This document shows positions 1-8,586 of a stretch of 64,000 bases of DNA, piece by piece. Source of the DNA: Limnothrix sp. FACHB-406 (lineage in GTDB: Bacteria > Cyanobacteriota > Cyanobacteriia > CACIAM-69d). The translations under genes were made by a program, and so were the position numbers. Under the pieces are notes generated by a model, which made no database searches, was not told where the DNA came from, and worked only from the letters and a program-made list of their open reading frames with translations. Numbering within the stretch: position 1 is the first letter of the stretch; the number at the start of each line of letters is the position of its first letter. Location of the stretch: contig NZ_JACJSP010000010.1 in the NCBI RefSeq assembly GCF_014698235.1, forward strand, positions 86,587 through 150,586, given 5' to 3'.

Positions 1-506
1 TAGCTCAAAATCACCCAATCTCCCGCACTGTTTCTGTGATAAATCTCAACGGCCACCTCTTCGGAACTGACTAACACGTAATCAATCAGATTCGGATTGC
101 GGCGATATTTTTCAAACTTCCTACCGCGATCGTAAGCTTCCGTACTCGGTGATAGAATCTCCACAATCAAGCAGGGATAGGTATTGTAAAGCGTTGTTTC
201 TCGATCCCTTGAATCGCAAGTAATGCTTAAATCTGGATAGACATAGTCCGATGTGTTCAGAATATTAATCTTGATATCGGAGTTGAAAACTTTATATTTC
301 CCTCCCCGCAAGTGGGGCTTAATTCTCAGCAGAATATTACCGGCAATCAAACTATGATCCTTCGGACTGTAGTTATGGTTTGTTCTGTCACTTCCCACTT
401 CGTAGACATGACCATCGATTAGCTCATGCCGTTCGAGCTGTTGGGCTTCCCACTCAAAATAGGCTTCCGGTGTGAAATGGGGCTGATTCTCTCTTGCAGC
501 AACCAT
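1..506 (-). CDS. Uma2 family (DUF820) putative endonuclease, C-terminus cut by window edge
   Basis: Reading leftward from an ATG at 506, the frame stays open to the window edge, giving about 168 residues without a stop. The translation begins MVAARENQPHFTPEAYFEWE and contains GHVYEV, YVYPDLSI, LIVEILSPSTEAYDRGRKFE and YRRNPNLIDYVLVSSEEVAVE. These are the usual blocks of the Uma2/DUF820 family, which has a PD-(D/E)XK nuclease-like fold: the PDLS aspartate and the VEILS glutamate are the expected metal ligands. Cyanobacteria carry many paralogues, and their biological role is unsettled. A purine-rich GGAGAAAAACA precedes the ATG. Family call is firm, function is not. Confidence 0.85.
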   Translation of the reverse strand, partial: MVAARENQPHFTPEAYFEWEAQQLERHELIDGHVYEVGSDRTNHNYSPKDHSLIAGNILLRIKPHLRGGKYKVFNSDIKINILNTSDYVYPDLSITCDSRDRETTLYNTYPCLIVEILSPSTEAYDRGRKFEKYRRNPNLIDYVLVSSEEVAVEIYHRNSAGDWVILS

Positions 507-581
507 TGTTTTTCTCCTGGCTTTTTGGGCTAATTCTATTGTGCTTCAGGTCAACGAGAAAAACATCAGCCAAGCGTCTAA

Positions 582-1274
582 CTAGCTTCTGAAGAGGCGG
601 CTATATTGGGTTTCGTGGATCATGCTGGCGATCGAGAGACCCCAACCGCAAGCAAACCAATCATCATCGGTGTCGGCGGTGGCGAGTTGCTGAATTTCAG
701 CGATGGCGGCGGTTAAATCGGGCCATAAATTGAGTAATGTTTGCTGACCTTGGGTTTGACCGATCGGGATCGAGCGAACCCCGGCGCTCACCAAATTACT
801 AGCCCAAGATTGTAGATAGGCGGTCAACATTTCTGCATGGCTCAGTTGCCAATGGGCAGCCAAACTAGCAAAGGCGATCGCGTAGTTTACCGGTTGCAAG
901 TTCAGTGCCACTAAGGTGGCATCGGTTGGGTTGAGATCTTTGGCCAAGGTGACCAACGATCGCCCCATTTGCCAACTTTGTAACCGCAACTCCTCCGTTT
1001 CTCGTAGGGCCGAAATCCATTGATTCCAGTGGTGAATGGAGTCCCGATCGCCCTGCTCGATCGCCTGTCGGGCCTTCAATAGGGCCGCCGCTTCCAGGCG
1101 AATGCTGCCCACCTGTAACTCCTGCCGTAACCAGTCGGTCAAATCGGCTGCCGATCGCACCCGGCCCTTGTCCACCAAGGTTTCGATCGCCTCGGAATAG
1201 CTGAAGGCTCCCACGGGCAAGGCCGGGCTAGCCAATTGCAACAGGGCAAGCGATCGGGACAGTGGCTCACTCAT
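582..1274 (-). CDS. ureF: urease accessory protein UreF
   Basis: UreF helps load nickel into apo-urease as part of the UreD-UreF-UreG complex in the cytoplasm. The 230-residue product starts MSEPLSRSLALLQLASPALP, then VGAFSYSEAIETLVDKG, and ends HETQYSRLFRS, which match the conserved N-terminal block and C-terminal tail of UreF. The frame is open further upstream, but that part overlaps ureE. The ATG at 1274 gives the family's normal length and an 8-base overlap with the ureE stop (ATGAGTGA), typical of translational coupling. Mostly helical, no membrane segment. The urease structural genes and ureD/ureG are not in this window. Confidence 0.93.
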   Translation of the reverse strand: MSEPLSRSLALLQLASPALPVGAFSYSEAIETLVDKGRVRSAADLTDWLRQELQVGSIRLEAAALLKARQAIEQGDRDSIHHWNQWISALRETEELRLQSWQMGRSLVTLAKDLNPTDATLVALNLQPVNYAIAFASLAAHWQLSHAEMLTAYLQSWASNLVSAGVRSIPIGQTQGQQTLLNLWPDLTAAIAEIQQLATADTDDDWFACGWGLSIASMIHETQYSRLFRS

Positions 1275-1902
1275 GGTGGTGGGAATGGGCGTGGTCGTGG
1301 TGATGGTTATGGGCATGGTGGGCGCGATCGACCGTTGCATAGGCTCCCGGATCCGGCAAAAAGGGAGCAATTTCCTCAATCACCTGGAGGCCGCGCCGTT
1401 CCAGCAAATCCTTCAGGGTGGGATCCGGCGCAAGCCGCAAATAGTCGATCGCGATTTCCAGGGGCGCATGGCGGTTGCCCAAATGATAGGCCGCTTGCAA
1501 CAGGGATAGCCGATCGGGCGATCGCACCGTCAGCACCGGTTCCGGTTGCGCCACCACCCGGCAACAGTCGCCCTGGGCAGTGCGCAGTCGATCGCCCGGC
1601 CGCAGCACCGTGCCCCGAGCCAGTTGCAACCAAGCCACCGTCCCATCATCAAGGGTGACCTGTCGGCGCACCTTGACCCGATCTTCAGCAACCAAGGCCA
1701 ACTGATGCAGGCCATGATCGGCAGCGGCGGGATCGAAGGCGGCAGAATCCTGGGCCTGAGTCTTGGGCAGTTCCGGGCGATCGACCTGAGTGAACACCCA
1801 GTGAGGCGGAACTGTGGACTCAGTTGAGTTATTGGGTTGTTGGGTCAAATTTCCCGGGATCACGAGGGCTACTCCAGCACAACTCATTTGATCATTACCC
1901 AT
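1267..1902 (-). CDS. ureE: urease accessory protein UreE (nickel metallochaperone)
   Basis: UreE delivers Ni(II) to the urease maturation complex. The 211-residue product has an N-terminal beta-rich UreE domain (DGTVAWLQLARGTVLRPGD, LRTAQGDCCRVVAQPEPVL), then the C-terminal fold with AAYHLGNRHAPLEI, whose HLGNRH histidines form the conserved nickel site. It ends in a strongly His-rich tail with 11 histidines in the last 17 residues, as in UreE proteins that buffer nickel. It is first in a ureE-ureF pair. An internal ATG five codons downstream is an alternative start. The N-terminal 40 residues look more variable than usual. Confidence 0.92.
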   Translation of the reverse strand: MGNDQMSCAGVALVIPGNLTQQPNNSTESTVPPHWVFTQVDRPELPKTQAQDSAAFDPAAADHGLHQLALVAEDRVKVRRQVTLDDGTVAWLQLARGTVLRPGDRLRTAQGDCCRVVAQPEPVLTVRSPDRLSLLQAAYHLGNRHAPLEIAIDYLRLAPDPTLKDLLERRGLQVIEEIAPFLPDPGAYATVDRAHHAHNHHHDHAHSHHHE

Positions 1903-1948
1903 TCAATTGTCCTACCCGATAAATTGTCTTACCCGATCGCGCCGCCTC

Positions 1949-1980
1949 TTGACTCTATAGCTCACTAGAGAGAATAGAGT
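1949..1980 (+). promoter_or_regulatory. candidate promoter with 7-bp inverted repeat upstream of Cys-rich peptide gene
   Basis: ACTCTAT (1952-1958) and ATAGAGT (1974-1980) form a perfect 7-base inverted repeat, with a further CTC...GAG pairing inside it. It overlaps a TTGACT (1949-1954) that could be a -35 box. It sits 47 bases upstream of the peptide start and between divergent genes, so it could be a repressor operator. Seen in sequence; the regulatory role is inference. Confidence 0.35.
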
Positions 1981-2027
1981 TGAGCTGTTAGTCAAACTTG
2001 CCCTTGTGCAAGCAGGAGAACGAACCC

Positions 2028-2213
2028 ATGACTCAACAGACTTCGACATCGCAATCGCCTAAGGGTCGCCGCACGATCAAGATTGTGGGTGCTGTGGCTG
2101 CTGCTTTGACCGTGATCGCGCCGACTGCTGCCTATGCCTCAGGCTGTGGTTGCGGTGGTTCCGGTTCCTGTACCTGCGGTGTGAACTGTACCTGCACGAA
2201 TTGCGGCAATTAG
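2028..2213 (+). CDS. small exported Cys-rich, metallothionein-like peptide
   Basis: A 61-residue product starting MTQQTSTSQSPKGRRTIKIV. AGGAGA lies 8 bases before the ATG and selects this start over a TTG at 1998. Residues about 17-37 form a signal peptide (KGRR basic region, GAVAAALTVIAP core, AYA-SG cleavage site). The predicted mature peptide is only about 24 residues, with 7 cysteines arranged as CGC, CTC, CTC and a final C. CXC-rich spacing with no aromatic residues resembles metallothioneins, so thiolate metal binding outside the cytoplasm is a reasonable inference. It is divergent from the nickel chaperone gene ureE. No named family is recognised. Confidence 0.75.
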   Translation: MTQQTSTSQSPKGRRTIKIVGAVAAALTVIAPTAAYASGCGCGGSGSCTCGVNCTCTNCGN

Positions 2214-2546
2214 GGTTGGCAACTCTGACACCGCTTAAGCTGGAGAGAATGTCAAGACAGCGCTGATGATGACGGCCCCGACCGTGCGATCGTGGTCTGC
2301 ACTGTGGAGTACTGACCACGGCCCCGGCATGATCAACGGTGGGCCGCCATCAATAACGCCGTCAACAATCTCGTTAACCGATCTGCCGATCGACCAGTTC
2401 CCAACCGCCCCAGTCTTGAACTTTGAACAGGCTATGATGATGGATTTTGCGGAATGGAGCGATCGCCCATAATTGCCCATAACGTTAATCTCTGGAATTT
2501 CTGAAATTTCTGAAATTTCTGAGTCGCTGCCTGGTGTGGGTAGATC
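2214..2546. other. non-coding stretch with GAAATTTCT triplet repeat
   Basis: No convincing gene is visible in these 333 bases. Near the right end (about 2496-2522) the 9-mer GAATTTCT/GAAATTTCT is repeated three times in tandem just upstream of the glycosyltransferase gene. The remainder has no clear hairpin or promoter that I can defend. Confidence 0.5.
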
Positions 2547-3503
2547 ATGCCTAAGGTTTCAGTCATCATTCCGGCCTATAACGCGGCGGCCACCTTGCCC
2601 GAAACCCTCGCCGCCTTGCGATCGCAGACTTGGACAGATTGGGAAGCGATCGTGGTGGATGATGGCTCCACGGATCAGACGGGGGAGATTGCCCTGCAAA
2701 CGGCTGATCCGCGAATTCGGGTGTTGCGCCAACCCAACGGGGGTCAGGCGATCGCCCGGAATTGTGGCTTGGTGGCGGCGCGGGGATCCCTGATTGCCTT
2801 TTTGGATGCGGATGATTGGTGGACGGCAACGGCCTTGGCCGATCGGGTGGCGGCCTTGGAGGAGAACCCGGCCGCTGTGTTGGCCTACAGTTGGACGGAC
2901 TATGTGGATGATGACAACCAACTGCGTCACCCGGGTTTTCGCGATCGCCATCAGGGCCAGGTGTTCACCGCCCTGTTGCTGAATAATTTCATTGAAAATG
3001 GCTCCAATCCCCTGATTCGTCGATCGGCCCTGGAGCAGGTGGGGGGCTTCCAAACGGAACTCATTCCGGCGGAAGACTGGGACTTGTGGTTGCGCTTGGC
3101 TGGGTTGGGTGAATTTGTGATGATTCCCGAGGCCCAAGTGCGCTACCGGGTTTCGGATCGATCGTCCTCGGCCAATTTGCGGCGGTTGGAGCGGGCCTGT
3201 AATGCGGTGTTAGAGCGCCATTTGGCCCAGGCGGGGCCAAGGTCTCAGGCTTTGGGGCGATCGGCGCGATCGCGGTTTTACAAAGGATTAGCCTGCAAAG
3301 CGCTGACGGCGGGGCCGCGCGATCGGGGGCGTGGGTGGCGATCGGCTCGGTTGCTGTTGTTGGCCCTGTGGTTTGGGCCGCACCTGTGGCGAGAATGGCG
3401 ATTTTTGGCAATCCTCAGCGGCAAGATTGGCCTCACGATTCTGTTGGGGCCAACGCGGTTCGATCGCCTGTGGTCGCGATCGGGTGCGTCCAAATTTGGT
3501 TGA
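2547..3503 (+). CDS. family 2 glycosyltransferase
   Basis: A GT-A fold inverting glycosyltransferase of 318 residues that would transfer a nucleotide-activated sugar to a lipid or polysaccharide acceptor. Visible blocks: VSVIIPAYNAAATLPETL at residues 4-21 (nucleotide-binding strand), VVDDGSTDQT near 36-45, AIARNCGL near 69, FLDADDWW near 90 (DXD metal site) and AEDWDLWLRLAGLG near 173. The C-terminus is basic and Trp-rich (LWFGPHLWREWRF), perhaps membrane-associated. It converges with the ABC exporter gene to its right, and both may serve export of a surface glycan or glycolipid. Acceptor unknown. Confidence 0.9.
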   Translation: MPKVSVIIPAYNAAATLPETLAALRSQTWTDWEAIVVDDGSTDQTGEIALQTADPRIRVLRQPNGGQAIARNCGLVAARGSLIAFLDADDWWTATALADRVAALEENPAAVLAYSWTDYVDDDNQLRHPGFRDRHQGQVFTALLLNNFIENGSNPLIRRSALEQVGGFQTELIPAEDWDLWLRLAGLGEFVMIPEAQVRYRVSDRSSSANLRRLERACNAVLERHLAQAGPRSQALGRSARSRFYKGLACKALTAGPRDRGRGWRSARLLLLALWFGPHLWREWRFLAILSGKIGLTILLGPTRFDRLWSRSGASKFG

Positions 3504-3575
3504 TCAACTTCTGATCAACTTTTTTTGATCAACACTCGTGATACCCAACCCGTAATACTCAACAACCCTCTGCGC

Positions 3576-6152
3576 CTAAGCAGTTAAGGGCGTGGCGCGG
3601 GTTTCAATGGCCGCCAGTCGATCGAGCAGCGAAATCGACACATCGTAGGCCGCGCGATAGTCATTTTGACGATTGGCCTGTTGGGAAATGGACTGATCGG
3701 GCAGTAATTCATCAATCAACTCGCTGGCCAAAATCTCCAGCATTTCCGCCAACTGTTTCACCTGCGGATAAACCGCGCGGGAAATGGAGGTTTGCGCCTC
3801 ATCGCGATCGCCCTTTTTGCCCGATCGGGGTTTGAACTCCAGCCCCCCGGTGGCATCCTCCAACAACTCCAGCGTGGCCAGCAATTGCATGGTGGCTCGG
3901 TAGGCCTCCTTCAAGGATTCATATTCCTCCTGGGGCGACTCCACCAACCCATCCGCCAACAGCGCCAACGTGCCAATCACCGCATTCAACCGCAACCGTC
4001 CTTCGTAGGACAACCGCTCCACCAACACCACCGATCGCATCCGAATTTGTTCAATCAGTGGATGCCGCTCATCTTCCCAATGGGATTGCTGGACTTGTTC
4101 GATCGCCTCCGCCACCCGATCGCTGACCGTCGATCGCCACACATCTTCCGCCACATAGCGCTGAAACGCAGCCCCTTCTTGGGTGGCCGCATAGAGCGAC
4201 GGCAACCGGTTCAGGGCCCAAGCCATCACACTGCCCGGATCGAAGGCAATCTTCACCCCCTCCGCTTCCAGTGCCCCCAACTGGGAAATGGTTTCCTCCA
4301 TCACCAGTTTTTCCATGGCGTTGTCGCAGCGCACGGGGGTTTTCGTGGCGCTTTCGGAAAACTGCACCGCGTAAAGGCGAGCATAGTAACCTCGCTTGCT
4401 CAGCAACTCCGCATGGGTTCCCACTTCCACCACCTGCCCCTTATCGAGCACGGCGATTTGGTCGGCATTTTGCACCGTGGACAGGCGGTGAGCAATCACG
4501 ATCGTGGTGCGATCGCGGCTTAACTCGTTAATGGCCTGTTGCACCTGGCGCTCCGAGACCGTATCCAGGGCGCTGGTGGCCTCATCCAAAATCAAAATAT
4601 CGGGGTTGCGCAACAGGGCCCGGGCGATCGCAATTCGCTGCTGTTGACCCCCAGACAGGCGCACCCCCCGATCGCCCAGCATGGTTTCAAACTGCTCCGG
4701 CAAATCCATGATGAAGTCATAGGCATTGGCTCGCCTGGCCGCTTCCATCACCGCCTTGTCTGTTAACTCCTCGCAGCCATAGGCAATATTGGCCCGCACC
4801 GTGTCGTTAAACAAAAAGGTGTCTTGGCTGACGATGCCCATGGACTGGTGCAAACTGCGGAGGGAAAACGTGCGCAAATCCTGGCCATCAATCGTGATCC
4901 GGCCGCCCGTGGGGTCATAAAACCGAATCATCAAATCCGCCAGGGTGGACTTGCCGGCCCCTGAGGAGCCAACCAGGGCCAGGGTTGTCCCCCGAGGAAT
5001 GCGCAAACTGACCCGATCGAGCACCCGGCTTTTGTCGCGGCTGGGGTAAGCAAAGGACACATTTTCAAACCGAATTTCTTGCCGCAGACCGGGAAAGGGC
5101 ACTGCTCCATCGGGCACAAAATGTTTGCCTTGGCGGCTTAAAAAACGCACCATGGCATCCACCGCCGCCGAGCAAAGGGCTAAGTTATTGAGCGCCTTCC
5201 CGAGGGTGGTGACAAAGGCAAAAACCCGCGAAATTAAGAATAGGTAAGTTAATAGAATGGCCGCATAGGCTTCGAGGGATCCGGGAAATACAAATCGCCC
5301 AATCCAGACGATCGAGAGCAACGAAGCCACCACCAAAAATTCATTGACCGAAGCCACAAAAGAGCTGAAGGTTTGGGAATGTAAATCCACCCGTTGCCGC
5401 TTCAGCAATGTGCCCGTTAAGCGGTTATATTCCAAATCCTCGCTGCTGGTGGCCTTGATTAACCGAATCCCCCCGATCGCCTCCAAAAGCTGACTGGTAT
5501 AAAGCCGACTGAGCTGCACCCCCCGTTTGCCATATTCCTTAAGTTTTTTGGCAAATCGTTGGTTACTAAGCACCACCAATAGGGCAAAAATACTGGAAAT
5601 GATCGTGAGTTGCCAGGAAATGGCCACCAATAAACCAATGAAGGTGAGCAAGGTGACCATGGTGGCCACAATTTGCACCACGGTGTTGATTGTGCCCACG
5701 GCTCCGCTCATTTCCGAGCCAAGGCGTTGAATTAAATCGCCAGCTTTGGTGCGGCTATAAAAATCCAAACCCACCCCGAGGAGCATCCGAATTCCTTGAA
5801 ATGTGCCGTCATTGACCAGGGCCCGGGACAAGTGCCCCCCAACGGCGGTGCTCAAAAAAGCCAGGATGTTTTTAATCAAAATGGCTCCCACGATGGTGGC
5901 CACCATGGCAGCACCCCGCTGCTCTTCGGGCAAGGCATCAAAGGTGGAAAGGAGGTTGCGCACCAGTTCTGGGGCATCGGCTCCGAGGTCAATTTTGCGA
6001 CCCAAAAAAGCCAGGATGCCCGGAACCAGGAGGGCAATGCTGACACCGTTAAAGATGCCGCTCCAGAAACTCAGAATCACCGTCCCAAGAATCCAAAGCC
6101 AATTGCGAAGGGCAATGGCAAACAGTAAACGGTTGCTGGGCGAAAGTTTCAT
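3576..6152 (-). CDS. ABC exporter (HepA/MsbA type) fused to a ComFB-like C-terminal domain
   Basis: A half-size ABC exporter of 858 residues from the ATG at 6152 (a TTG at 6170 is also in frame). The N-terminal membrane domain has several hydrophobic helices between residues 10 and 325. The nucleotide-binding domain has Walker A GSSGAGKST (about 395), signature LSGGQQQR (499), Walker B ILILDEATSALD (519) and H-loop AHRLSTV (555). Ordinary relatives end near residue 600. Here about 260 more residues follow: a block at 608-690 with DNAMEKLVMEET, MAWALNRLPSLYAATQEG and VSDRVAEAIEQV resembles ComFB, then a helical region of unknown type. ComFB proteins have been reported to bind cyclic dinucleotides. 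Related HepA exporters move polysaccharide or glycolipid. Substrate and ligand are not shown by sequence. Confidence 0.88.
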   Translation of the reverse strand: MKLSPSNRLLFAIALRNWLWILGTVILSFWSGIFNGVSIALLVPGILAFLGRKIDLGADAPELVRNLLSTFDALPEEQRGAAMVATIVGAILIKNILAFLSTAVGGHLSRALVNDGTFQGIRMLLGVGLDFYSRTKAGDLIQRLGSEMSGAVGTINTVVQIVATMVTLLTFIGLLVAISWQLTIISSIFALLVVLSNQRFAKKLKEYGKRGVQLSRLYTSQLLEAIGGIRLIKATSSEDLEYNRLTGTLLKRQRVDLHSQTFSSFVASVNEFLVVASLLSIVWIGRFVFPGSLEAYAAILLTYLFLISRVFAFVTTLGKALNNLALCSAAVDAMVRFLSRQGKHFVPDGAVPFPGLRQEIRFENVSFAYPSRDKSRVLDRVSLRIPRGTTLALVGSSGAGKSTLADLMIRFYDPTGGRITIDGQDLRTFSLRSLHQSMGIVSQDTFLFNDTVRANIAYGCEELTDKAVMEAARRANAYDFIMDLPEQFETMLGDRGVRLSGGQQQRIAIARALLRNPDILILDEATSALDTVSERQVQQAINELSRDRTTIVIAHRLSTVQNADQIAVLDKGQVVEVGTHAELLSKRGYYARLYAVQFSESATKTPVRCDNAMEKLVMEETISQLGALEAEGVKIAFDPGSVMAWALNRLPSLYAATQEGAAFQRYVAEDVWRSTVSDRVAEAIEQVQQSHWEDERHPLIEQIRMRSVVLVERLSYEGRLRLNAVIGTLALLADGLVESPQEEYESLKEAYRATMQLLATLELLEDATGGLEFKPRSGKKGDRDEAQTSISRAVYPQVKQLAEMLEILASELIDELLPDQSISQQANRQNDYRAAYDVSISLLDRLAAIETRATPLTA

Positions 6153-6580
6153 GCCAAGGGGGCCAATCAACAGCGATTGAACAGAAATTGAACAGGAATT
6201 GAACAGGGGCTAGACAGTGATCAAACGGTGATTACTTTGCTGCGGCTTCCTGGCGGTTTCCTCGGGGTGCTCTGTTGAAATCGTGACAGAAAATGCAGAA
6301 TTCGGGAGGCCCCATTGAAGGCCAGCGTTTCTGCATGGACTGCTTGGGGCAGCGGAACAGGAAAGCGGGGCGATCGAGTCCTGCGATCAAAGTATCGCGA
6401 AATGTTCAGGGGCTATGGCTAACGCGCCAATCGGTTTTCGCCAATTTTTACCAATTTTCGCCAATATTTTCTATCGAACGGCAATTGAATGGCGATTGGC
6501 GGGCGATCGCCCTTGGAAATCCCGAAGCGGCGCGCCCTGTCCTGAAGAGGAGATTACGCTCGTGCTTCTGGACGCTGGCC

Positions 6581-8389
6581 ATGCCCACTTTGCTGCCTAT
6601 CCTGTCAAGTTTTGCCGGTTCCGGTTCGTCCTTGCTGGAAGTGCCGGGGGTTGCTCGGTCTGCCCGTCGATCGAGCCAGAGTTTGACCGATCGCCCTCGG
6701 GCCAGCCGTTCGATCGCCCGTTCCGCCGCGGCCGGCAGTTGGAACCAAGAGCTATATCAACGGTTGCGGCTGTCCTTGGGGTTGGGGTTGCGGCGGCAGG
6801 TGTTTTTAGTGGTTTGTGATGATTTGCCCCTGCGCGATCGACTGGCGGGACGGTTGGCCCAGGAGTTGCCCGCGCCGCAGTTAACCACTTTGCGCCTGGA
6901 ACCCCATCAACCCACCCTGGCGGGGGCGATCGAGTCCCTTTCCGAAACCACGGTGCAACTGTTGGGGGTGGAACAACTGACCCGGCAAGCGGCCCGGCTG
7001 CAACGGCAATTTTTAGCGGAATTGGAAGCCTTGGCCAGCAATTGGGCCCATGGGAATTTGAGTCTGTTGTTGTGGGTTCCCCGACCTTGGCTATACACGA
7101 TTCGGGAATCGGCTCCGCAGTTTTGGGCCTGTTGCACGGGCACGTTTGAGTTTGAAGGCCAGCCAGCGGTGTTGCTGAATCCCTTGTCGGGAGCCGATCG
7201 GGCAGCATCCTGGGTTGGGCGCGATCGGGGACGGCCGACCCTGACGGTGTTGCCCCGACCCAACGAAGGAGCCAAGCCGATTGTGCCGCCCTGTCCGCCC
7301 GCGCCGACGATTTGGGAGCGGTGGGTGATGGAAGCCACGGCGGCCCGCGCCAAGGCTGCGGTCAAGGGAGTGGCGGCGGAGGTGGCCCGGGCCAGCTTGG
7401 AAACGGCGGCCCAGTGCTATCAACGGGCGATCGACTGGGTGAAAACTCACGGAGAGCCGGCCGCCCTCCGATCGCTTTACTACGATCTGGGCGGAGTTTA
7501 TGGCGATTGGGTGCGCTGGGGCGATCCGGCCTGGGCTTGGGAGCGGGCGGTGCTGGCCTACCGAGCGGCGATCGGGGATGGCTCCGGTGGCGATCGGGCT
7601 TGGCGAGTGGCGGCCCGCAATAATTTGGGCACGGCCCTTTGGAGTTGGGCCCGCTATGGCGACTCGGTGACCCGGTTGCAAGGGGCGATCGACAGTTACC
7701 GAGCAGCTTTGGCGGACTATGCAGAACAGCCAGGGGCCGAACCGGCCGCCGGGCGATCGCATCCCGGTGATGAGCGCCTGCCACCCGACTTGCTCTATGG
7801 CACGGTGCAGGCGAATTTGGGAACCGCCTACCTAAACCTGGCCCAAGTGGATACCCAAGAACAATGGCTGCTGCTGGCCGCCAGCGCCTTTGAAGCGGCC
7901 TTGCCCTATCGCAGCCCGGCTGATCGCCCTGCTGCCTATGCGGCCACCCAAAACAACCTGGGCACAACCTATTGGCAACTGGGGCGGCAACTGCAACCGC
8001 TGGATCCCCAACGGCGGCGAGACTGCTGGCAACGGGCCGCCCAGGCCTATGCCCAAGCCCTGACCATTGACCCCACCATTCCCGTTGGGTTCGATCGCGC
8101 CGCCGCCGCCAGCCAGTTGGCCTGGATTTACTTACAGTTGGGCATCGATTCCTACTTGCCCCTGACGGTGAGCGATCGGGCAGTCCAGCTCGATCGGGCC
8201 CTCGCGACCTACGTGCAAATTCTGACCGTCCATGGGGATCAGCCTCCCCTGCGCGATCGGGCCCTCAGCGGGGCGATTGCCACCATTCGCGCCATCTATC
8301 AACATCTGGGCCTTGAGGGCCAAAGCCGCGCCCTCTCCAGCATTCCCGGCCAATGGCTGCCGGCCGTGATCGATCGCCTCACCCACTAA
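6581..8389 (+). CDS. tetratricopeptide-repeat protein
   Basis: About 602 residues from the ATG chosen at 6581. The frame is open up to an ATG at 6293, but that leading part has no recognisable fold and no good ribosome site. The middle region (LGLGLRRQVFLVVCDDLPLRDRLAGRL and later LSLLLWVPRPWLYTI) resembles a P-loop-like or receiver-like scaffold without a Walker motif. The C-terminal half holds several TPR units: RNNLGTALWSWARYGDSVTRL, VQANLGTAYLNLAQVDTQEQ, TQNNLGTTYWQLGRQL and AQAYAQALTIDPTIP. TPRs usually build protein-protein contact surfaces. Alone in its direction; no function assigned. Confidence 0.75.
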   Translation: MPTLLPILSSFAGSGSSLLEVPGVARSARRSSQSLTDRPRASRSIARSAAAGSWNQELYQRLRLSLGLGLRRQVFLVVCDDLPLRDRLAGRLAQELPAPQLTTLRLEPHQPTLAGAIESLSETTVQLLGVEQLTRQAARLQRQFLAELEALASNWAHGNLSLLLWVPRPWLYTIRESAPQFWACCTGTFEFEGQPAVLLNPLSGADRAASWVGRDRGRPTLTVLPRPNEGAKPIVPPCPPAPTIWERWVMEATAARAKAAVKGVAAEVARASLETAAQCYQRAIDWVKTHGEPAALRSLYYDLGGVYGDWVRWGDPAWAWERAVLAYRAAIGDGSGGDRAWRVAARNNLGTALWSWARYGDSVTRLQGAIDSYRAALADYAEQPGAEPAAGRSHPGDERLPPDLLYGTVQANLGTAYLNLAQVDTQEQWLLLAASAFEAALPYRSPADRPAAYAATQNNLGTTYWQLGRQLQPLDPQRRRDCWQRAAQAYAQALTIDPTIPVGFDRAAAASQLAWIYLQLGIDSYLPLTVSDRAVQLDRALATYVQILTVHGDQPPLRDRALSGAIATIRAIYQHLGLEGQSRALSSIPGQWLPAVIDRLTH

Positions 8390-8442
8390 TCCTTCGCCCT
8401 TCTGCCCCGAGCACCCACTCACCAGAGCACCCACCCACCACA

Positions 8443-8462
8443 CAAGGGGTTTAAACCCCTTG
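8443..8462. repeat. 20-bp perfect palindrome, dispersed family copy 1
   Basis: CAAGGGGTTTAAACCCCTTG is fully self-complementary. Two near-identical palindromes with CTTAAG at the centre lie at 47263-47282 and 48641-48660, so this is a dispersed family. It also lies just downstream of the TPR gene and could act as a 3' stem, although no T-run follows. Confidence 0.7.
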
Positions 8463-8540
8463 CCCCCGAGGATCCTGTGGCCCCTGGGACTCTTGCAGCG
8501 GATGCTTGGTGAATGCTTAGTCGATCGCCCTGGCCAGCCC

Positions 8541-8586
8541 AAAAAAATGCGCCAAACCCGGGGGATGCTGTCCCGGAGTTTGGCGC
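8541..8586 (-). terminator. rho-independent terminator, leftward, probably for psaK
   Basis: GCGCCAAAC (8549-8557) pairs with GTTTGGCGC (8578-8586), and the inner CCGGG/CCCGG extends it to 14 base pairs with a single bulged A. On the minus strand the stem is followed directly by ATTTTTTT (A-run at 8541-8547 on plus). A strong, classical terminator. The nearest leftward gene is psaK, whose stop is 277 bases upstream. Confidence 0.85.

Noticed and set aside
1236..1827. Several rightward frames across ureE/ureF
   Set aside because: They are opposite-strand shadows of ureE and ureF, including the His codon tract read in reverse.
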